A DNA stretch of 56,664 nt from Deltaproteobacteria bacterium (GTDB lineage Bacteria > Desulfobacterota > Syntrophia > Syntrophales > UBA2210), in contig JAFGBH010000006.1 of assembly GCA_016933215.1 (NCBI GenBank), forward strand, positions 1 through 56,664, given 5' to 3'. The position numbers and the translations under genes are program-made. Positions 52,358 through 56,664 of this stretch are shown here, piece after piece; position 1 is the stretch's first letter, and each line of letters begins with the position of its first letter. The notes beneath the pieces were generated by a model. That model was not told where the DNA came from, ran no database searches, and saw only the letters and a list, made by a program, of their open reading frames with translations.

Positions 52358-53026
52358 TCACGTCTCGTCTTGCGAAAAGAGGTTGCTCACGCCTCCTAAC
52401 ATAAAGGACGACGTTTCCCCGGCGATGTCCATCATATCTTCCGAGCGGTCCTGCCAGAGGAGATAGTGACAGGCGATACGCTCGTATATTCCGACAATGC
52501 AAACGGCGATCAACTCCGGTGAAGACTCGGTCACAAAGCGCTTGCCCAGGCCTTCGCTTATTTTCAGGACTGCATCCCTGATTTCGGATGTCAGCTTTAT
52601 AAAGAGCTCCTTTCGCTGATCCTCAACCTCGGCGCTCTGACCCACCGATTCCCGGAAAAAAATCGTGATCTTCTCTGGGTGGTTAAGACAGAAATCGCGC
52701 AAAAAGGCGAAGGCGATATGCTGTAGACTATTGAGAGAAAAATCGGTTTTTCGCAGTTCTTCTCCCAGGAGTTTCCTTAAATAGTATCCTATCTCCTGCA
52801 TCAATTTAATGAGAAGATCTTCCTTGTTCTTGAAATAAAAATAGACGGAGCCCGTCGACACCTCTGCCATGTCTGCGATTTCTTCGATACTCGTCTGATT
52901 GTATCCCTTCCGGGCAAAGAGAGTCTCTGCCGCGCTGAGGATGGTCTTGAATCGCTGTTCCTTTTCCCGAATCCTCCGTAGCGCGCTCCGTGACATTTTC
53001 GTATCATTTTCTTTTGCTGTGACCAT
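52358..53026 (-). CDS. TetR/AcrR family transcriptional regulator
   Basis: RFKTILSAAETLFARKGYNQTSIEEIADMAEVSTGSVYFYFKNKEDLLIKLM; start taken at internal Met (MVTAKENDTKM) rather than 53143. Confidence 0.9.
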   Translation of the reverse strand: MVTAKENDTKMSRSALRRIREKEQRFKTILSAAETLFARKGYNQTSIEEIADMAEVSTGSVYFYFKNKEDLLIKLMQEIGYYLRKLLGEELRKTDFSLNSLQHIAFAFLRDFCLNHPEKITIFFRESVGQSAEVEDQRKELFIKLTSEIRDAVLKISEGLGKRFVTESSPELIAVCIVGIYERIACHYLLWQDRSEDMMDIAGETSSFMLGGVSNLFSQDET

Positions 53027-53093
53027 CAATATTCCTGTTTCCTGCTTGGTTGTCCTGTCAGGAGAGAAGTCCCCCGGCAGGGATGATTCAATG

Positions 53094-53128
53094 GGCTGGT
53101 CTTTAAGGCCGTACCTGGAAGACCAGCC
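53094..53128. other. Inverted repeat between acyl-CoA dehydrogenase and TetR genes
   Basis: GGCTGGTCTT (53094-53103) / AAGACCAGCC (53119-53128), extended by a bulged ATT/AAT. Confidence 0.45.
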
Positions 53129-53190
53129 ATTCATAATGTTCACGCGGACGTAGCATACATCCTACAAAACTTCAACGGCTCCATCGGATG

Positions 53191-54327
53191 TTAAAATCCC
53201 TCTACCCGTGCAATTATCTCGCTCATGACCTCATCGGCCCCGGCCCCGATCGACATGATACGGGCATCCCTGAAATATCGTGAAATCAGCGTTTCGGTCA
53301 TAAACCCTATACCACCGAACATCTGGAGGCACCCTGAGGCAACCTCGGAGATGAGCTGTCCCGCATAGAGCTTTCCCATTGATATTTCGCGAGTCACATC
53401 GAGACCTTCCATCTTCATTCGCACGATATGATAGGTCAGTTGTTTCAGGCACTCATTTTTCATCAGATAATCGGCCAGCCGGTGTCGAAGAACCTGTTTC
53501 GTGATGAGGGGTTTACCGAAAACGACTCGCTGCCGCAGATAATCAACGGTCATGTCAACCATATCTCTGATGGCCACATGGGTTCCCGGAAGTATGGCAA
53601 ATCGCTCATGCTGAAACTGCTGCATCTGATAGATAAACCCTTCCCGCTCATCGCCGATCAAGTTTTTCGCAGGCACCTTCACATTGTCGAAAAAGAGCTC
53701 TGCCGTGTCACTGCTTCGCAATCCCAGTTTGTCCAGTTTCTTGTTGACATGAAATCCGCGAAGATCGGTGGGAACCACAAAAAGGCCGAAGGAATGATAA
53801 CCCTTATCATCGCTTGTCCGTGCGAGAAGTGTCAGAAAGTCTGCCTGGGTCCCATTGGTGATATAGGTCTTGGACCCGTTGAGAACATAGTGATCTCCTT
53901 CCTTGACCGCCCGTGTTTTTATGGCAAAGACATCTGATCCGGCATCCGGTTCAGTCACGGCGATCGCCGCGACCATATCGCCGGCGATGGCCCCCATCAA
54001 ATATGTCTCTTTCAGATACTCGCTTCCGAACGCGGCAATTGCAGGCGTGGCCATATTCGTCTGGACGGCAATCGCCGTTGCTACCCCCATTCCGTGAATA
54101 TGACCGATCTCTTCGAGGAGTACCGTCTCAAACCAGTAGTCGAGTCCCTGCCCCCCGTATTTGGGATCATAGCGCACCCCGAGGAATCCGAGATCCCCCA
54201 TCTTTTTAAAAAGATCATGGAGGGGGGCCACCGTCTCCTCCCATTCATCCATGTGGGGGTTAATCTCCTTGTCGATAAATCTTTTTATCGAGTCTCTGAA
54301 AGCGATGTGTGTTTCATTGAAATACAT
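53191..54327 (-). CDS. Acyl-CoA dehydrogenase family protein
   Basis: 378 aa; AIAVTEPDAGSDVFAIKTRAVKEGDHYVLNGSKTYITNGTQAD, CLQMFGGIGFMTETLISRYFRDARIMSIGAGADEVM. Confidence 0.94.
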   Translation of the reverse strand: MYFNETHIAFRDSIKRFIDKEINPHMDEWEETVAPLHDLFKKMGDLGFLGVRYDPKYGGQGLDYWFETVLLEEIGHIHGMGVATAIAVQTNMATPAIAAFGSEYLKETYLMGAIAGDMVAAIAVTEPDAGSDVFAIKTRAVKEGDHYVLNGSKTYITNGTQADFLTLLARTSDDKGYHSFGLFVVPTDLRGFHVNKKLDKLGLRSSDTAELFFDNVKVPAKNLIGDEREGFIYQMQQFQHERFAILPGTHVAIRDMVDMTVDYLRQRVVFGKPLITKQVLRHRLADYLMKNECLKQLTYHIVRMKMEGLDVTREISMGKLYAGQLISEVASGCLQMFGGIGFMTETLISRYFRDARIMSIGAGADEVMSEIIARVEGF

Positions 54328-54373
54328 TCCAGCCTCCTTTTGGTTTTTCCGGAAAATGTTCCTGAGCCTTTAA

Positions 54374-54448
54374 TTATCGAAGGGCTTTTTTATCAACCTT
54401 TCCTACGGCAGTAAGGGGTATCGCATCGTACAGGGCCTTCCTTATCAA
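54374..54448 (-). pseudogene. C-terminal remnant of an AMP-forming acyl-CoA synthetase
   Basis: Minus-strand frame reads LIRKALYDAIPLTAVGKVDKKALR*, the terminal catalytic-Lys (A10) motif of adenylate-forming ligases, with an in-frame stop a few codons upstream and no adjoining ligase body. Confidence 0.55.
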
Positions 54449-54509
54449 GGAATACAATTATTCGACGACGTGCTTCGCAACCGGACCCCAGGAATCTCCG
54501 GTCTGCCTT

Positions 54510-56291
54510 TCAGGGAGCCGGAACAATCGCCTCCGGTATGTCAATTACCTTTGCTCTCAGGTATTCGCCCAGTGTCTTTGCCTGGGGATCACTTCTTATC
54601 GATGCCGCCACCCCTTCGCCGAGGACACCTTTTATATAGAAATTTATGGCCAGGAGATTGGGGAATTCGTATCGTTCCATCTCGAAGCCGCTAATATCCT
54701 TGAGCAATGCCTTCAGCCGTTCCGTGGTGAGAAATTCCCTCAGAAAGGCATATGCCTCGGGAGTTTTTGCCCACACTCCCAGGTTGGCATTGCCTCCCTT
54801 ATCGCCCGAGCGTGTGGCAAAAAGGCGGCCCAGGGGCATTCTGACCGTTTTTCCCGTCGGCGCGGGTGGAATCTCCACGTCCTTGATTTGGGGAAGGGGC
54901 GCATCGGGATCGGGTGCAACGGATTCGACAATAAATTCCTCATCCCCTATTACTACCTTCTGATGTACATGCTTGCCCGAAAGGAGCGCGGGCCAGTGCA
55001 TGATGGCAGGGGTGCCCTTGGTGGGCGGAGCCGTTGCCGTGAAACCGGGGATATTAGCGAGTCCCAGCTCGACGATCTTGGCCGAGAATAAACCTACCTT
55101 CTTTGGGTCGGGGTCCATCACCGACACCCGGAGGTAGGCAAATGCCTCGTCATTCGTGGCAGGGTCTTCCTTGTCCGACCTGATAAGCTGCACATCCTCC
55201 ACTTCATATTGCCCCCTGCCGCCTATGGCGTCAAAGAGGGCGTCTTCAAATATCTTAGCCTTCTTTTCTATATCGAGACCGGTCAGGACGATGGTCATCG
55301 AATTGCGATAGGCCCCGAGATTGTTGATGCAGACCTTGGTGGTTTCGGGAGGCGGCTCTCCCAGCACACCGGTAATTTTTACACGGTTTTCCGCTTCCTG
55401 GGATATCTCTATGGTATCAAATCGTGCCGCCACATCGGGCGTCAGATATTTCGGATCTCTCACCTCGTAAAGGAGCTGCGCCTTCACCGTATCCACCGAC
55501 ACGAGGCCGCCTGTGCCCGGGTGTTTGGTGATGACGAAGGAGCCGTCTTCATAAACCTCGGCAATGGGGTATCCCACCTTGAGAAAGGAAGGCACTTCAT
55601 CGATAAATGAATAATTGCCCCCCGTTGCCTGTGCCCCGCACTCAACGATGTGTCCCGCTACGGATGCGCCGGCAAGCCTGTCCCAGTCTTTCCGTGTCCA
55701 TCCGAACCACCATGCCGCAGGACCGACAACAACCGAGGCATCGGCGATCCTTCCGCCGACGACAATATCGGCATCTTTTTTCAAGGCCTCTGCGATACCC
55801 CAGCATCCCAGATAGGCATTTGCCGTAATTGGCGATCCTTTAGCGTCCTTCAAGTCGATTCCCTTATCCAGATGGGTGAATGGTTCCCCCTTTTCCTGCA
55901 GTTCCCCGAGACGTTCCATAAGATCGTCCCCCTCGATATAGGCGATCTTCGGATGCAGCCCCAGCGTCTCGGCAATCTTTTCGAGTTCCGCTGCCAGTGC
56001 CCGGGGGTTCAACCCTCCGGCGTTCGAAACAACCCGGATTCCCTTGTCGAGGCATTCTCCCATGATCTCTTCCATCTGCTTGAGAAAGGTGGGCACGTAT
56101 CCGGCATCGGGTTTTTTGAGACGCTGTCGGAAGAGAAGCGCCATGGTAAGCTCTGCCAGATAATCCCCGGTGAGAATGTCGATGGGGCCTCCTTGGACCA
56201 TTTCTCTGGCAGCGGCCCGCCGATCACCGAAATAACCGCTGCAGTTGGCTATGATAACCTTCTCCTTTTTTTGCTGATTGTTCGCGTTCAT
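54510..56291 (-). CDS. AtuA/DUF1446 family protein (acyclic terpene utilisation-like)
   Basis: 593 aa; ANCSGYFGDRRAAAREMVQGGPIDILTGDYLAELTMALL, VVSNAGGLNPRALAAEL, VVGGRIADASVVVGPAAWWFGW, RSGDKGGNANLGVWAKT. Confidence 0.9.
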   Translation of the reverse strand: MNANNQQKKEKVIIANCSGYFGDRRAAAREMVQGGPIDILTGDYLAELTMALLFRQRLKKPDAGYVPTFLKQMEEIMGECLDKGIRVVSNAGGLNPRALAAELEKIAETLGLHPKIAYIEGDDLMERLGELQEKGEPFTHLDKGIDLKDAKGSPITANAYLGCWGIAEALKKDADIVVGGRIADASVVVGPAAWWFGWTRKDWDRLAGASVAGHIVECGAQATGGNYSFIDEVPSFLKVGYPIAEVYEDGSFVITKHPGTGGLVSVDTVKAQLLYEVRDPKYLTPDVAARFDTIEISQEAENRVKITGVLGEPPPETTKVCINNLGAYRNSMTIVLTGLDIEKKAKIFEDALFDAIGGRGQYEVEDVQLIRSDKEDPATNDEAFAYLRVSVMDPDPKKVGLFSAKIVELGLANIPGFTATAPPTKGTPAIMHWPALLSGKHVHQKVVIGDEEFIVESVAPDPDAPLPQIKDVEIPPAPTGKTVRMPLGRLFATRSGDKGGNANLGVWAKTPEAYAFLREFLTTERLKALLKDISGFEMERYEFPNLLAINFYIKGVLGEGVAASIRSDPQAKTLGEYLRAKVIDIPEAIVPAP

Positions 56292-56319
56292 GGATAGTCT
56301 CCCCCTCTAGAATGTATGG

Positions 56320-56664
56320 TTACCTGCCCTTAAAAGCGGGTTGCCGTTTCTCGATAAAGGCCGTAATGCCTTCCATGGCATCTTCCGTGCTCACCACTTC
56401 CTTCAGCTTTTCCGAAAGATAATGGAGCGCCTCCTCAAGGGGCATATTCGCCATTTCGTAGAAGGCCTCCTTGCCGATTTTCATGCCTATGGGGCTTTTT
56501 GAAGCCAGTTTTTTGAGGACCTCTTCCACTTCCTCGTCGAGTTCGGCAGCGGGAACGACCCGGGTGATGAGCCCCATGGCCAATGCCTCCTGGGCAGTCA
56601 TCCGTTCCCCGAGAAGGATCATTTCCATGGCCTTTTTCTGGAGGACATTCCGAAAGATCAGCGC
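56320..56664 (-). CDS. Enoyl-CoA hydratase/isomerase, C-terminal part (truncated by window end)
   Basis: Open frame runs through the window edge: ALIFRNVLQKKAMEMILLGERMTAQEALAMGLITRVVPAAEL...EDAMEGITAFIEKRQPAFKGR. Confidence 0.9.
   Translation of the reverse strand, partial: ALIFRNVLQKKAMEMILLGERMTAQEALAMGLITRVVPAAELDEEVEEVLKKLASKSPIGMKIGKEAFYEMANMPLEEALHYLSEKLKEVVSTEDAMEGITAFIEKRQPAFKGR

Overview
This 56.7-kb window looks like the chromosome of an anaerobic, probably Desulfobacterota/Syntrophales-like, bacterium. The lineage is inferred from gene content, not tested. Genes are densely packed and almost all coding sequence is accounted for. Housekeeping blocks: apgM; folD; groES-groEL; ileS-lspA; hisI-hisG-hisB and a separated hisA; HIT-yqeY-dnaG-rpoD; xseA-xseB-ispA-dxs-tlyA-ispH; tmk-holB-PSP1-metG. 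Metabolic blocks: a reverse-oriented butyryl-CoA-type cluster (acyl-CoA dehydrogenase, crotonase, 3-hydroxybutyryl-CoA dehydrogenase, thiolase, acyl-CoA ligase), a TRAP transporter, and a second acyl-CoA cluster at the right edge (TetR, acyl-CoA dehydrogenase, AtuA-like, enoyl-CoA hydratase). The standout is a co-directional block at about 23.8-33.2 kb, sitting between hisB and hisA. It encodes a TetR regulator, an unknown helical protein, three benzoyl-CoA reductase/2-hydroxyacyl-CoA dehydratase (BCR/HAD) family subunits (two are tandem paralogs), a 76-aa small protein, two BcrA/HgdC-type ATPase activases, a stand-alone protein resembling part of acetyl-CoA synthase beta (CdhC/AcsB), and a CooC-type nickel-insertion ATPase with GKGGVGKTT and a CxC motif. 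I know of no characterised system with this combination, so it is the best candidate for an undescribed system. I saw no tRNA, rRNA, CRISPR array or intact IS element.
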